Shown here: positions 1 through 13,900 of the stretch, piece by piece
Numbering within the stretch: position 1 is the stretch's first letter
Layout: every line of letters starts with the position of its first letter
Assembly: GCF_000346465.2 (NCBI RefSeq)
Contig: NC_034012.1
Location: forward strand, 3,063,134-3,127,133
Length of the DNA: 64,000 nucleotides
DNA from: Prunus persica
Taxonomy: Eukaryota > Streptophyta > Magnoliopsida > Rosales > Rosaceae
Reading direction: 5' to 3'
Program-made: the position numbers and the translations under genes
Notes under the pieces: model-generated
Told to the model about the DNA's origin: nothing
Databases searched by the model: none
The model's input: only the letters and a program-made list of their open reading frames with translations

Positions 1-5
1 TGCAG

Positions 6-3000
6 GAGGGTGAAATAGAAGGAAGTGGTCGTGTGAGGTTCGGTGCAGATCTTTTATCTGCTAATGGTACAAATGTTGTTTTCAGAGCATTTACTGTTTT
101 CATATTTCCAACTATTGGCCCTTCTTCGTATCTCAAACTTCCTATAATTGTTTGTTGCAGGTGATTTCCACGATAAGACACCTCCTGGAACAGTTCACAT
201 CCTAACACCTCTCGATCAAGCGACTCCTCAATTATCTGAACCATCTCAATCTGATACAATGAATGATGCTGCACTTGAATCAGAGGGTATAGATGCTGAA
301 CAGGCTGTTGCAGAAGAGCAAAAAGATGTTGATCCGTTAGATAAGTTTCTCCCGCCACCAGTGAAAGCCAAGTGTTCAGAGGAGCTGCAAGTAAGTTCCT
401 TTTAACAGGTTTACTATTTGCAGAATAGATTCTGCTTTCCAAAGTTCAGGTTCCTCTTGGGATTTTAAAGTACATAACTGTTCATCTCAGAGCTACCCTC
501 TTAATATAGATCCTTTCAATGTCAATTGATAAAGCTTGAACTGTACAACTGCTGCCTTAAGTCGTTCCTGTATAGCTTAGTGCTCTGTGGTTATGTGACA
601 TTTGCATTCAAGTCCTGGAACTCTTTTGAGGCTTTGGCTGTGGCATGCATCTAATACTTCATGGTTTGTACTTCGTACAGATGAGGCCTTTTCCCACTTC
701 CACCCAAATTAAGATAAATAGGAAAAACTGTTTTGACAGGTGACCTTTTTATGTATGAAACTTTATTTAAAATCTGTCAAGCGTTTAGTTCTGATGCTAA
801 GCTGCTTGTATGAATACAGTTTGAAAACTATGAAGTGACAAATGTTTTTTGTTGTTGAAACTTTAGGATAGGTGGTTTTTCTGCTTGAATGTAGAGTCAT
901 GGATCCTATGTGGGTTGATACATGGAAATGGATCTTTTCTGTTCCAAGAAAGGTTTGAGAAAGAGAAACATGAATTGATCTGGCTATTATGTCTGCCTTG
1001 CAAGACCACAACTAAATAGTTCAGTTTTCCAGTTGGTTCCATCTGCTGGTGATAATGGGTCACGTTCTTCTTGGAACTGTTCACTCTAATGGATAATTCT
1101 GAATGGTACTTTGTATTTGGTTTCCTTTGCTGATTTAAGGCTGTGGAAAAATTGATTCTTCTAAAGGTTCCAGCATGATAGGCCTTGTTAAAACTAAAAA
1201 GCATGATAAGCAAAGATGAAATTTGCTCAAATCTATAAGAGAACCAACCAGTAGGAAGCCCTCAAGGATTCGCAGAGACAGAATAGTGGCGTACAGACTA
1301 TGTGCCATAGGGTCCTGCAGTTGCCTTATATTACCATTCCTTTATTCTACACAGTCATTGCAAGTTTGTGTGTTTTTTTTTTCACAAGTCATTTAAATGT
1401 CCTGTATTTGATTACCTTTAAATTTCATTTGATTGCAGAGGAGGATAAATAAGTTTCTTGAATTAAAGAGATCTGGGAAAAGCTTCAATGCAGGATTGCG
1501 CAATAAGAAGGACTATAGAAACCCAGACTTTCTATTGCATGCAGTGAGGTATCAAGATATTGATCAGATAGGGTCTTGCTTCAGTAAAGATGTATTTGAC
1601 CCTCATGGATTTGACAAAAGCGACTACTATGATGAAATAGGTCACTTGCAATTCTTTGAATACTCTCTCTATCTCTCTCCCTCTCTGTGTGTTACCTATT
1701 GTGCTTCAGTGCTAGGTCCTGTTTAACTATATGAATACTAGTTTTATCATATATGCTCTTCGTCATTTGAGCTATTGTGGTTAGTTTTTTGGGAATGTGT
1801 TCTCTCTCTCTCTCTCTCTCTCTGTTACCTATTGTGCTTCAGTGCTAGGTCCTGTTTAACTATATGAATATTAGTTTTATCATATATGCTCTTCGTCAAT
1901 TGAGCTATTGTGGTTAGTTTTTTGGGAATGTGTTCCGGTAGACTTTGTTTGGTGTGTGGAGAGATTTGACGAAATTGCAGTAGGAAATTTATGTTTTCTA
2001 GAAATAAATGACCTGCTGCCATCACAAATTCCAAGTTTATAGACTATAATGAAGAGTTGCATATACGATCATGTTTTTCTCTACTGAATTATGTTTTTGC
2101 AATTCTGTCGGATTTAAGTGTACGTCAGCCAATTCGAGAAGAAATGTGGAATGTATTCAATTTTGTTGCTCTCTCACTCTCTCTGTCTATCTGGAGTGAT
2201 TCTCCTTGCTGCTTATGTTTTGTATGTTTTGGTAAGCAGAGGCTGAGATGAGGCGTGAAATGGAAAGGAAAGATCAAGAAAGGAAGAGGAGTCAAAAGAT
2301 TGAATATGTTTCAGGAGGAACACAGCCTGGAATAGTTGGCGCTGCACCTAAAATTAACGTACCTGTTCCAGGTTTGAAACCATTTAATATTAATCTTTAA
2401 TAGTTAGGAACTTAGGATTGATCTGAAGATCTATGCCCAGTCGGCACAACTTTGTCACCTGGCCTTGGCTTATCACCTTGTAGGTTACTTTAATGAGTTA
2501 TCCTGAATTATGGTTCTCTTGTATGGAGTCATTTTTCAGGTGTTTCGACCATGGCTGCTTCTGGAATGAACTCCTTGCCACCTGCTCCTGATGTCATGCC
2601 ACGGGACGGTAGACAGAACAAGAAGTCAAAGTGGGATAAGGTTTTAATTTATGGATATGCATGCTTATCTTCCATATAGATTGTGACAGATTAATTCACT
2701 GACTGTAACAAATGTTTTTTGTCTTTCAGGTAGATGGTGATCGAAAGAATCCTCTTCCCTCTGGAGTGCAGGATTCTATGTCCACTGTTGGGACTCATGC
2801 AACACTCTTATCTTCTGGTGCTGGATACATGGCTTTTGCGTATGTTTTCTTAACTGCTTCTTATTTGCTAATCTATTATGAATTCCTTTCCTGTTTTTAT
2901 TGTCTACTGAACAGAGCATGATAGTTTTTTCTGACATAATGACAGCTTGGGATTATTTGGCAGGCAACAGAGACGGAGAGAGGTGGAGGAGAAACGATCT

Positions 3001-3030
3001 AGTGAAAGGAAGTTAGACAGAAGATCTTGA
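6..3030 (+). CDS. HCNGP/SAP30BP-like transcription/splicing regulator, 5' end outside window
   Basis: Nuclear protein of the HCNGP family (animal SAP30BP; Arabidopsis relatives are called transcriptional regulator family protein). Family members are linked to transcriptional co-repression and pre-mRNA splicing. Inferred exons: 6-66 (preceded by TGCAG, probably an acceptor), 161-390, 1439-1640, 2240-2371, 2540-2640, 2730-2839, 2964-3030. All joins are GT/AG and keep frame, giving 300 codons plus a TGA stop at 3028-3030. The diagnostic block spans exons 2 and 3: DKFLPPP, ELQRRINKFLELKRSGKSF, YRNPDFL and DPHGFDKSDYYDEI. A basic, coiled-coil-prone tail (EMRREMERKDQERKR, later RRREVEEKRSSERK) follows. 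The N-terminal exons lie left of the window, so the start is not visible. Exon 3 could read through into its intron, but homology stops at the donor at 1641. Confidence 0.88.
1691..1935 (+). repeat. Tandem duplication (about 113 bp, 133-bp offset) with CT microsatellite in an intron
   Basis: Intron 3 of the HCNGP-like gene has two near-identical copies of one segment (about 1691-1802 and 1824-1935). Both begin GTTACCTATTGTGCTTCAGT and end in GGGAATGTGTTC. A pure CT run at about 1801-1823 separates them, and a weaker CT-rich tract precedes the first copy. The duplication was probably seeded at the microsatellite. It lies inside the intron and should not affect the protein. Confidence 0.9.
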
Positions 3031-6000
3031 CCCGTTTCATGTATTTCTTCCTATCAGCAGGGACGGAGAGAAGTGCAGGCAGCATATAACACCATTTCAC
3101 CTTTAGATCCAATGTCAGGGGGCTTGTATTTTTGTTATGAATACACATCTTGTACATGGTCGGAATGAAAATCCGCTTGATGGCTGTTACAATTTGAGGG
3201 AGGTCAAGGGCTCCATCAATTAATTAATCAAGTTTACCGAGTTATCGATTGATTAAGGTCTTAATTTTCCATTGTGGGCCTGCTGAGAAATTGATGAGCT
3301 ATTCTTTGTGTGAAACAAAAGAAAGGATCCCAAAAACCAATCAATTGTCTTTGATACGAAAACTAATATTACTTCATCTGACGGATTGGAACTCTCTGTA
3401 GATCAAAGTGACAGATTGCTCGGGCCGAAAGTCAAAACTCACATGGTGTGTTTTCAATTAGGTTTGTTTTTTCTGACATTGTAAGATGCTAGCAAGCAAA
3501 AGCTCTAATTATTGAACTAGAAGAATATGTAATATCCATTGAAAACAATCAGTTTTTTTGTTTTGTTTTATTTGATCCAAAAGCTATCAGATTAAATAAA
3601 TATGAGACATAAAAGGACCTACTAGTGTAGTAGTTTGAAGTAATTGTTATCTCCAGAAAATGTCCTAAATTCGAGTCCTAGCATCTATATAATGTGTATG
3701 AGTTTAATATGTTATCGTCTCTCTCAATAAAAAAAACCCTAAAAATAAAAAAAATAAAAAAATATGAGACATGCAATGGTTATAAAATTGTAGCGTTGTC
3801 TTGGAGAGTGTAGTATGGTTAATTACCACAAATTAAGGACGTCCCTTGGGCCCTGTCTCCTAGCATAGCATCCTATAAATAACATTCGCATACAAAAAGT
3901 TAATCCAAGTCTTTGTGGAAAAATGGGGAGGGAGTTCTTGTTGTCCAGCTTTCACTCCCCGCGCTTTTCTTTTTTGGCCCTACCCTTTTAGTCAATCAAT
4001 TCAAGACTTTTATCCCAAATTAATTAATAAAAACATAATCGATTAAGTAACATCACATAATTATTAGGTTAACATACACATTATTAAGGAATCCCAAGTC
4101 TCTCTACATTTACGAGAAATTTTTAGTTGTAGAAGTTTCGGGACTGGGATTTATAATCTCATTCCTATCTCCTAAACTTAATTTTCCTTTGTTTTTTTTA
4201 CAAGTTAAGTATTGCAGAGATCCCTTTTAGCTGTAGACTCTGTGACGAGTGATGATGTAGCACCTTCTCTTTTACTTGTTGCAAATATATGCATCGATCC
4301 TAGCTATGATAAAGGAATCCGTATAGGATATCGACCAAAGGGTTATCAGTAGAAGAAGTGTGATCTGGTTGACGATTTAAGACCTACGTCAACAAAGATA
4401 AAAGTAACCAATAATACACTTACTTACTAACCAAGAAAAATTGGATTGTTTCTTTTGGACGCACATATCACAACAAATCTCCATTTTTAATGTCAAAATC
4501 AGATGCATTGTTGTAGCCGAAAGGAGAGTCCCTACCTACCTCATCTCACTCACAATATATATACAGTCATCTCGTCTTCTTCCTTTCTAGTTTCATTTTC
4601 TCTTGAGTGGGGCAGGCATGCAAGAAACTTGGTCATCGTAGTCAAAGGTACGTAGCCTGCGGACCCACGACAAAATCATGCATGCTTCCACTTGTTTAGT
4701 TGTTCTACCTCATGTTAAAAGGGGAGCATTTTTCTTTTTAACTTCGCATGATGATTACATGACCTTATTAATTCTTTGTACGACAAAAGGATCCTTTGTT
4801 CTTGCTTTAACCCCGGGATATGCCAATTTCATTCTTCTTTTAAGATTACCACTTGAATGGATATACCCAGCCAGCTGAGGTCTCGCATGCAGGATCTTAA
4901 TTATAACAAGATTCTTACTACAAAACTTGATGGAAATTCTGTTTTCCTTTTGGCCACCTCCTGGGCTTTAAACTATAGTGATAGTGGGATGGGTGTGGGA
5001 TAGATTCTAAGTTTGGTATTTTTTTTTTATACTTTACACTTTCTTTTTGGTGTCATATTGTCTGGATTGGTGTTTCCTATGAGTCTGGCTAGTGTCATCC
5101 TTTGGATAACTCCTCCTTTGGGTAGCTTTCTCCTTTCTGCTCACCCTTTTCACTTTTGCGAAAAATTGTTTTAATTGTTATCTTCTTGCTGCCATGGGTG
5201 CATGCAATGACATTCTTTATCAAAAGGAAATGAGTCTATATCCTCCTTTTCGGATTAGTTGAGTTAATTCTTTCTCTATCTTTCTCATCCCGTATTATCT
5301 CGAGTTGTCATTCTCATCCTTTTAAAATGTACACATATAAATGTTACACATTCCTATTTAACCTATTAATGTATTTTATACTTTTATAGGGACTCTTTCT
5401 TCTTTTCTTTTCTTTTTATTTTGGAAGTTCATTAATGGTTATTTGTTCTCGTCTGGGGAGGTGGGTACAGAGCGATAAATACAATGAATTTTGCAGCTGT
5501 GGTGGTGCAGGAGAAAAGGGAAAACTCGAGCTATATGTATAGTACACACAGACCCAGTGTCTGTATTATTACCAGAGATGCCAGAAATGGGCTCCGAATT
5601 CCAAGCTGCTGGCTTGTCTTAAGCTTACAGAAATATAGACGTTGGAGATTCGAACACTGCTCTTCACACGTTGAGGCCTAGTCAGATTCTTCTTATTTAA
5701 ACACAGAAATCAGCCAACTGCATCATCGGGCACGAAAATTTTGTACGCTACTTCAACCTAAAAGCACCCAAAAAGGAAATAAATAAACTCAATGCTTTAG
5801 GATTTGTTTACAGTAAACAAGAATAATCATTTAAACCCTTACCTACAAAAAAGAATATAATCATTCAAACTTTTCTCATGTTAGAAATCATACGAATCTT
5901 ATCAAACTCTACCAAAATTTGAAAACACAAGTTTGTCCCTTTTAATTTTGGGCAAAGGCACCATGCAACATGCTCCTGAAAAAGCATGGTATTTATTTTG

Positions 6001-7009
6001 ATACATTGCTGTTAATCATTTATTTTGTGAAGGTCCACATATGTAGCTAGTTAGGTATCAACTGAACTTCCTCATGTCTATAATCTATTGCCAATTCAAA
6101 TTTATGCAAGTCCAACAATTATTCTAACATGGTATCCTAAACCTATACACATTCTTCTATAATTCTTTCGCATTATAATATGATGTCTTACAATTAAGCA
6201 TCACATTGTACACCATATACAAATCATTAGGCATTCAAAAAAAATAAAGTAAGCGTGTAATACTGTTCAAGAAAAGTTGTGCCGATTACTTATATCTCTT
6301 TCATTACATGTTATTTGATAAAGGGCAGAGGTTTTCCTCATGTTCTATTTTGAGTTCATATCTCCTACCTCAGCTTATCTACATTTCCCTCCTAAGAAGA
6401 AAATTAGATTTGCAAGGATAAACTTAGGAACTTTCATTTATTTAAGCAACTAATACTTTGAACGCTTATTTAATGTTTTACCTTTTTAGGTAATTAGATT
6501 TCTGAGCAATTAAGAAATTGAGTTTGTAAAATTTAGTGGGAACAGTGTGGCAGGCAACGGTAACATCCAGTTTGGAAGTTCCTTAAAGGGCAATTTGGGA
6601 ATATGAAAATTTGAACGGAACTTTTGTTTGTAGTAGTACCATAAAGCAGAGAGAAATATAAACCCAAAGCAACTTATTAATAGTGGGCGCCAACAAGTGC
6701 ACATTTTTCCCCTCACTGCTTTCCAAGTCTCACTGCAGCAGTGAACTCTCTTTCTCCTTCTCTCTCTATCTCTCTCTCTAGCCTTTTTTCTCTGTCCTCC
6801 TTTGCCTCCATCATCCATTAACTTTTCTCTTTGTGCTTTTTTCATTATCATTGACTATCTCTCATTCTCTTTCAAATTGGATTCCATTACATTCATTAAG
6901 CAACGAAACCCTGAAAGGATCTCTCTCCCTCTCTGTATTCTTTGATTCATTTGGCAGAAACCCGTTCGTTTTTAGAGGCAAAAGAAGCGTTGTGAAGTGG
7001 GCATAAGCC
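3031..7009. other. Intergenic region, no gene found
   Basis: About 4 kb between the HCNGP-like stop and the transporter start. No open frame here resembles a protein. It holds the first gene's 3' UTR, a SINE insertion at 3598-3772, AT-rich DNA with A/T runs, and at about 6730-6930 a CT-rich stretch typical of a plant promoter/5' UTR just upstream of the transporter ATG. Confidence 0.7.
3598..3772 (+). mobile_element. tRNA-derived SINE with 13-bp target-site duplication
   Basis: The perfect 13-bp direct repeat AAATATGAGACAT sits at 3598-3610 and 3760-3772. Between them is about 149 bp with a tRNA-like head: an A-box-like segment around TAGTAGTTTGAAGTAA (about 3630) and a B-box-like ATTCGAGTCC (about 3674). 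The 3' end is A-rich with CTCTCAATAAAAAAAA and further A runs up to the second repeat. Long target duplication, pol III boxes and an A-rich tail are the hallmarks of a SINE moved by LINE machinery. The family was not identified. Confidence 0.82.
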
Positions 7010-10000
7010 ATGGCAGCTCCTAAACCAGAAGAGATAAGCCATCCACCAATGGACCAACTTCAAGGCTTAGAGTACTGCATTGACTCAAACCCATCTTGGG
7101 GTACGTTTATTTCTAGTGTTTTCTCAACCCCAAATCTCCATTAATTGGTTTGTTATCTTTTTTTTTCCCTTCCACATTTTGGTTCTTAATTTTTAATCTT
7201 ATTTTAAAAACAGGGGAATCAATAGCTTTGGGTTTCCAGCACTACATTTTGTCCTTAGGAACTGCTGTGATGATCCCATCCTTCCTTGTTCCTTTTATGG
7301 GTGGCACTGATGTGAGCTCAATCTCAGAATGATTCATCTGTCTTTTTTAGATTTTGTGGTTCACTTTCATTGATTCTTATATCTTTGTAACCTTTCCTTT
7401 AATTGCGGAGTAGATTCAAATATATTCTGTGTCTTTCTAAGTCCTGCTAATTTCTTGAAGAATAATAAAGTGTCATTTTCATATAGCAAAAAGAAAAAGG
7501 CTTTAGTGAATAGCAAAAATGTTGAAGATTGAAAGTTAGTAAAATTTGTGTGTTTTACAAAGGATTGATATAGACGATGAATGTGCTCCTTATTTAACTC
7601 ATTTGATCAGGGTGACAAAGTGAGAGTGGTGCAGACTCTACTTTTTATTCAAGGAATCAATACACTTCTACAAACATTATTCGGAACCCGGTTACCAACT
7701 GTGATTGGAGGGTCTTACGCTTTCATGGTCCCAATTATATCCATAATTCATGATTCATCATTGACGAGTATTCAGGACGATCATGTTGTGAGTTCAATTT
7801 TTATCTCACTTCTGAATTTGATTTGTTTTGGTGCAACTTGAAATGTGTTCTTGTGGTTGCCACTCCCAGGACCTGCTTGCTAATTGGCCTTATTCAGCAT
7901 AATATTTTGTAAACATGATTATGAATGTTGTATTGTTGCTTACTATATAAACCCTTGCCAAAATTTCACTGAGCAACCAATTACTTAGTTGGTTACTTAG
8001 TTGGAATTCCTTCATGCTCACATTCTAGAATAAAGTTTCTCAAACCATTTAACAAACTGCCATGCTACTAATTTGGTGGTTTGTGAAATTTTGGGAGTAT
8101 GTTTTATTATTCTTTGGAGAAAAACTAATCGCATTTCATGTATTTCTAGAGATTTCTTAACACCATGAGAGCAGTCCAAGGTGCTCTCATAGTAGCATCA
8201 AGCATACAAATCATTCTGGGATACAGTCAAATTTGGGCCATCTGTTCCAGGTACAAATTTTATCTCCGAATCAAGGAAGCAAGTTTTGGTATTTTCTATT
8301 TCATAGATGAATGAGAGCATCTATCTTTCTTCTTACAGGTTCTTCAGCCCACTCGGAATGGTTCCTGTTATTTCATTGGTTGGTTTTGGCCTGTTTGATA
8401 GAGGATTCCCCGTGGTATAGTAAAAACAACCATTTCCATTGTTCTCAATTATTAATTTTCTCGAGTTTGGAAAGATGACAGTATTAACTTTCCCCATCAC
8501 TTATTCCAGTACTCTTACTTCCTTCACTTAATATGCCTATCAGGTTGGAAGGTGTGTAGAAATTGGCATCCCCATGCTTATCCTTTTTGTAGTTTTCTCT
8601 CAGGTATTACTAATCTTCCTTCTGTAATAGCATATGATAGTGTGATGGTTGGAATTCATTCAATCTTCTTATTTGTGCTGTGTTTATCCTGTTGGTGTGA
8701 ACAGTACCTGAAGAACTTTCATGCAAGACAGCTACCAGTACTGGAGCGATTTGCTCTTCTCATATCAATCACAGTGATATGGGCATATGCACACCTCTTG
8801 ACCGCCAGTGGTGCATACAGACACCGCCCAGACATAACCCAAGTCAATTGTCGAACTGACAAAGCCAACCTCATTTCTTCTGCTCCATGGTTGGTGCCAA
8901 AATTAGCTTTTAATTGGTTGCACAATCCGTGTTCACTTGCTCACTCTCAACATGCTTGAGAAATTTTCACTCAACCAAGTGTTTCTGTAAAGTGCATTGT
9001 TTAGCATTAAAAATAACGGAAGGGTCTTTGTTGTGCCGCCTTCAATCTTCAAATTGCTTGTGCATTGAAATGTGACACTGTCATTAGGACACATTTAATT
9101 TGTAAATATGTACATTTCTCCTCCTAAACAGGATAAAAATACCTTATCCTCTTCAATGGGGTGCCCCAACCTTTGATGCTGGCCATGCTTTTGGAATGAT
9201 GGCTGCTGTTCTTGTTTCATTGATTGAGGTATAACTCAAACGAACTTGGGTTCCATTCAAGTATAGATGATATGAGTAAACTTAAACTAGTGCTTATTTT
9301 GACAGTCAACTGGAGCATACAAGGCTGCATCACGTCTAGCAAGTGCCACAATACCTCCAGCGCATGTTCTTAGTCGTGGAATTGGCTGGCAGGGGATAGG
9401 AATCCTACTTAATGGACTCTTTGGAACATTGACCGGCTCAACAGTATCTATGTAAGTATTGATGCTTCTTGCTCTTTAATATCTCCACTCAATGGAACCA
9501 GACTAATTTTTCGGAAAAAAATTACAGAGAAAACGTGGGGCTTCTTGGGAGCACTCGTGTTGGAAGCCGTAGGGTCATTCAAATATCAGCTGGTTTTATG
9601 ATATTCTTCTCCATGCTAGGTTAGTCCTGCACAAACATATGATGACTGGATGCATGTATATTATTTTTCCTAACACAGACTCTTTCAATCGGTCTTCCAC
9701 TTTTTAACTTGAATCATGGCTCTGGCAGGAAAATTTGGAGCTTTGTTTGCATCAATACCCTTCACTATATTTGCTGCTGCATATTGTGTATTGTTTGGTC
9801 TTGTTGGTGAGCATCCAATTTTACTTTTACGTTTTAGATTTCATTAAGCATCTCTTCTTAACCTTTTATCTGCATCTAATTGTTAATGTATATTAATGTG
9901 TTCTCAGCTTCAGTGGGGCTATCCTTTTTGCAATTCACAAACATGAACTCGATGAGGAACCTCTTTATCACTGGTGTAGCTTTATTCTTGGGTTTGTCTG

Positions 10001-10395
10001 TTCCCGAGTACTTCAGGGAATACACTTTGAAGGCTTTTCATGGTCCTGCTCATACCAATGCCGGATGGGTGAGTTCCCCTAAAACCTCAGAATGGCAAGA
10101 ACTGTTGATCAATTTTGAGCCATATTCAAGGGGGTAACGTCATCATTCATACTATAGTAACTTCTGCTTTTCTGATGTGCAGTTCAACGACTTTCTTAAT
10201 ACCATCTTCTCCTCATCTCCGACTGTGGCATTGATTGTCGCCGTTTTCTTAGATAACACACTCGAGTACAGGGACAGTGCAAGAGACAGAGGAATGCCAT
10301 GGTGGGTCAAATTTCGAGCATTCAAAGGGGACAGCCGCAATGAGGAGTTTTACACTCTCCCTTTCAACCTTAACCGATTCTTCCCTCCATCTTAA
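7010..10395 (+). CDS. NAT3: Nucleobase-ascorbate transporter (NAT3-like), 524 aa
   Basis: Integral membrane permease of the NAT/NCS2 family, expected to move nucleobases such as uracil, xanthine or uric acid across the plasma membrane with protons. Exons: 7010-7100, 7214-7311, 7611-7787, 8150-8250, 8339-8414, 8544-8603, 8705-8889, 9132-9228, 9306-9451, 9528-9619, 9729-9806, 9908-10068, 10183-10395. Phases close exactly to 525 codons including TAA at 10393-10395. The start is the first ATG after a CT-rich leader. Visible marks: the QH pair in the first membrane segment (GFQHYIL), TLFGTRLPTVIGGSYAF, FQWGAP-type QWGAPTFDAG, and the NAT signature region around SIENVGLLGSTRVGSR. The C-terminus ends EEFYTLPFNLNRFFPPS as in plant NATs. 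Length fits the family (about 520-540 aa). The N-terminus (MAAPKPEEISHP, LQGLEYCIDSNP) is closest in my memory to Arabidopsis NAT3; the paralogue number is less certain than the family. Confidence 0.93.
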
Positions 10396-10984
10396 GTGGT
10401 ACCATTAGTCCATTACCAGAAAAAGGAGATGTTAGTGGAAAAACATCATTTCCAGATAGGGATTAGATCAGTCAGGAACCTGGTTGGAACTTGGAGGAGA
10501 AGTCAAACAATGACCATTCAGGGAAAATGACCAGAGTCCTTCTGCTTCCCTATATTTTACTATTATATTTTGACTCGGATTATTCGGGTTTAATCCAATA
10601 AATTTAATTAATTACCCCTTGTGTCCAGTTTTGTTCATTCTATATAATTGATCCTATTTTGGTGTAATTTTGAGAGTAGTTATTTTGACATGGCAAAGCT
10701 GAGTTACAAAGATTTGTGCTCCACCTCGCAGCTATAAATTTTTTGGTTAATGTTCAGATCTTCTTTGAAATGAATTACAGCCATAGAGGTTATATAAATG
10801 GGAAAAAGAGAACCTTTACAAAACTAATGCAGCTGCCGCACTTTATATACCATCCCTTGGAGGAAGAAGATGAAAGAATCAAATGTAATACGACACCAAA
10901 AGAAAACAGAGTTATCGTTGACTGGACAAAAACAAATGTCAAAACGATTGAAGAACATCCGAAGGGTTGCCAGATCGAGCACAG
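10396..10984. other. Convergent intergenic spacer (3' UTRs)
   Basis: About 590 bp between the stops of two convergent genes. It contains the AT-rich 3' UTRs of the transporter (plus) and the O-fucosyltransferase-family gene (minus). The two short plus-strand open frames here are the antisense shadow of the minus-strand gene and random AT-rich sequence. No separate gene seen. Confidence 0.75.
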
Positions 10985-13900
10985 TTAGTGAGATTTACAC
11001 ATGCACTGTTGGCATCTTGGCTGTCGATAAATGCTCCGACCAAACCTCCTCACGTGCACCCTTTGACCTTCCTCAATCATCTTCTTTACTCTGTCTTCAA
11101 AGCTGTTCCACTGTATGGTGCTATTCTCAGACAAAATTGCTGCTAGCCTCTTCTTGTTAGGCCGTAGAGTAGGAGCACGGCCGCCGCCATAGTAGGTTCG
11201 AAATCCAGACACTAGGGAGGATAGTTGGCTCCCAGAGTCAGTCATAGCAAACACATCAGCAGTTGCACAGGCAATGAAGTCCAATGCTGCTAACTGCACC
11301 AGAAAACCCCTAAATTTAGTAAGGCAACCAATTATGTATGAAGGGTCAAACTCTGTTATCCTCTAAAGGGTACATTACAATTTACAACTAGAAGGAATAA
11401 AAATGCTCAGTTACCTTAGAAGAGAAGTTTTGGAAAGGTGCAAGTTCGCTTGGCGTGAGGAGAGTTTCCTTTGTAACCAAATTTGGATAGAGGCTTGTGA
11501 AGGAATTCATCCTGGAATTTCCACCGTATATTTGAGATCCAGCTAGATAAATGTAAGTTCCATGCTTAAAACCTATACCAGCAAGAACTAGTCCTGCTTC
11601 TTCTGGTGTCAATGGACACCTCCCTAACTTTCTCAACTCTCTTGGAGAAACAGGCCTGCAAGTGCCAGTAACACACAGAAGATGCATCAGTTAGCTAATA
11701 TTGTCCACGAAACAAAACCAGAAAAAATAACAACTTCAGAAGCCAATAGAAAAAAAGTACTTTGAGTTCTTCAAGCGCTCAATGAGCAGAGGAAAATGGA
11801 CTTCCCGGTAGGTTTGGAGTTCCTTTTTCTCACTTTCTCCACCTCCAAATTCACATAGGGAGTAGGCCACCATGTCAATCTCAAACCTCAAGTGTAGAGC
11901 GAGATATTTGGATGGACCTCTTGCAGCATCATGCTCTTTTGAGGGACTGCTGTGCATGAAGTTTCCAAGCAATTGTTTGTCCAACATACTCAGTGCAGCA
12001 TCATATTTTCTTATCCTTCTGACCAACAACGAACCAACATGCTGGATTTCGGGCACAAATTTCAAAGCATGAAAGTTACATTTGCATCTTAGTCTCTGCA
12101 ATAGATTGGAAAACATGTTACTGCATCATAAAAGCATTGAAAATAACAATAAAGCCCATTTATAACCAACAATGTCCTGCTCAACTCCCATAATAAAATG
12201 TCTAGGTTCAAGTATCCAAGCTATACCTGAAGCTCAGAAGGCAATGGATCAAAGCCTAGTCGATTCCCATATCCCAGTAAGTGAACGATTCTATTTCTCA
12301 AGAGAAGGGGTAGTACAACTCTGATATAATCAATGGGTTTTGCCTCCTTCACAAGATCTGCATCAGTAATCTGGAAAGAGAAAAAGGTAATCAGTTTACA
12401 AAATTGCTTCACAAATTAAAGTAATCATATAGGAGAACGACATACAAGGCTACCGATTGCTTCAAGGTCTAGTGATTTCAAGTGAGATGGGAGTTCCTTG
12501 ACAACTTTTACTTCATCCTTCAGTACATCCATAAAATGTTCTTCTTGGTAAATATCACCAAATTGGCTGCACTTACAATGAATAAACCAAACTTAGTACT
12601 CTGTACAAATCACTGAATGTATGCATGCATCAATAATTATTTCAAAGCCGCAACATCAACATAGGCTTACTGAGACAAATCAAATTGAAGCTTTTAATGA
12701 TATTTAAAAATGATCAGAAAATTATCTCAAACCTCGGATCATTCCATACATTGCTGTAAAGAAATCTTGGAAGAACAAGAGTAGCATTAAGAAGAGATGC
12801 CACAGCAACAGCATTGCAAATCTGTGAGCAATTGAAATAGCCTGGTCAGCCCTGTTAGCATACATAAGGCAATCATCGCAAGTTGAATACTTACAGCAAC
12901 TCGTTGTTGATTGAGACCACCATTTGCACTGACTACTATGTAACCATTACCTTTCTTGTATTTCCCTGAGGGAAGAGCATAAAAGCAATTGACTAAGTAA
13001 CAGGAAGAAGGGTTTAATTATAGAAATATTTTACCACTAAATAATTTAAGACTTAATACAGTCATTATTAGTTATCTCAGTGGTAGTATTTGAAAAAGAA
13101 GTCGGGATGAGAATAATCAAGTACCTAGGCTTGGTGAAACTTTTCTGTCTGCACAAGGTTTCCATGCAGCAACCTGCCTATATGGTTCTTTCCATAAAGT
13201 TGACAACTCTGGCTTAAACTCTTTCTAAAGCAAAAGATTTAGGTGAGGAAAAAAAGGAAGATCCAACAATCAAATATAACAAAATCCGAGTCAAAATACT
13301 ATAAAGTTATGAAGCAAACCTCTGCAAGGGCGCCTTTTGCCAACTTTAGAAGTCGGTCATACATCTGTACTGGTGCTTTTTCTTTCATAAGGTAGGCATT
13401 CCTGTCCTCCTCCTTTGGAAACAATTGTAACAGATTAAAAATGATGATAAATGGCATCCGATTGCATATTCATGAGTTGGTAAACAGAAAAGCTAGAAAA
13501 ATGAAAAATGGAGGAAACTGGACTCATCCTTGAACCTATGAATAAAGATATTTGTAGCTTTATCCAATACTCACAACATATGGAAGTATGCTTAGAGTGA
13601 TTGCTGCTAATTTTGACTGCTAATTAGTAAAAGGAGCATGCATACAGTATGATCAAATGTCGTACCTTAAGGACGGGAAGTTTTCTTATAGCTGAACTAT
13701 TCTGAAGAACCATAGAATCAAAAATGGACACCAGAAAAGAATCAAGCAGGAGAAGGAAACCCATCAGAGCAAACACAAAAATGATTGAACGGACGTCCTT
13801 TCGAAGCCACAGATGCTTTTTCCCCACAAAACTCCCCTTACAAGTAGTATATTTCACAGAATCATTTCTCAGACCATGAAGCAATAACATTTTGGAATTC

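Noticed and set aside
863..1213. Minus-strand open frames in the HCNGP-like gene's second intron
   Set aside because: Antisense to a long intron, no domain, no splice logic.
6510..6851. Minus-strand 113-codon basic open frame before the transporter
   Set aside because: It arises from the CT-rich promoter/5' UTR read in antisense; composition is Arg/Lys-biased with no motif.
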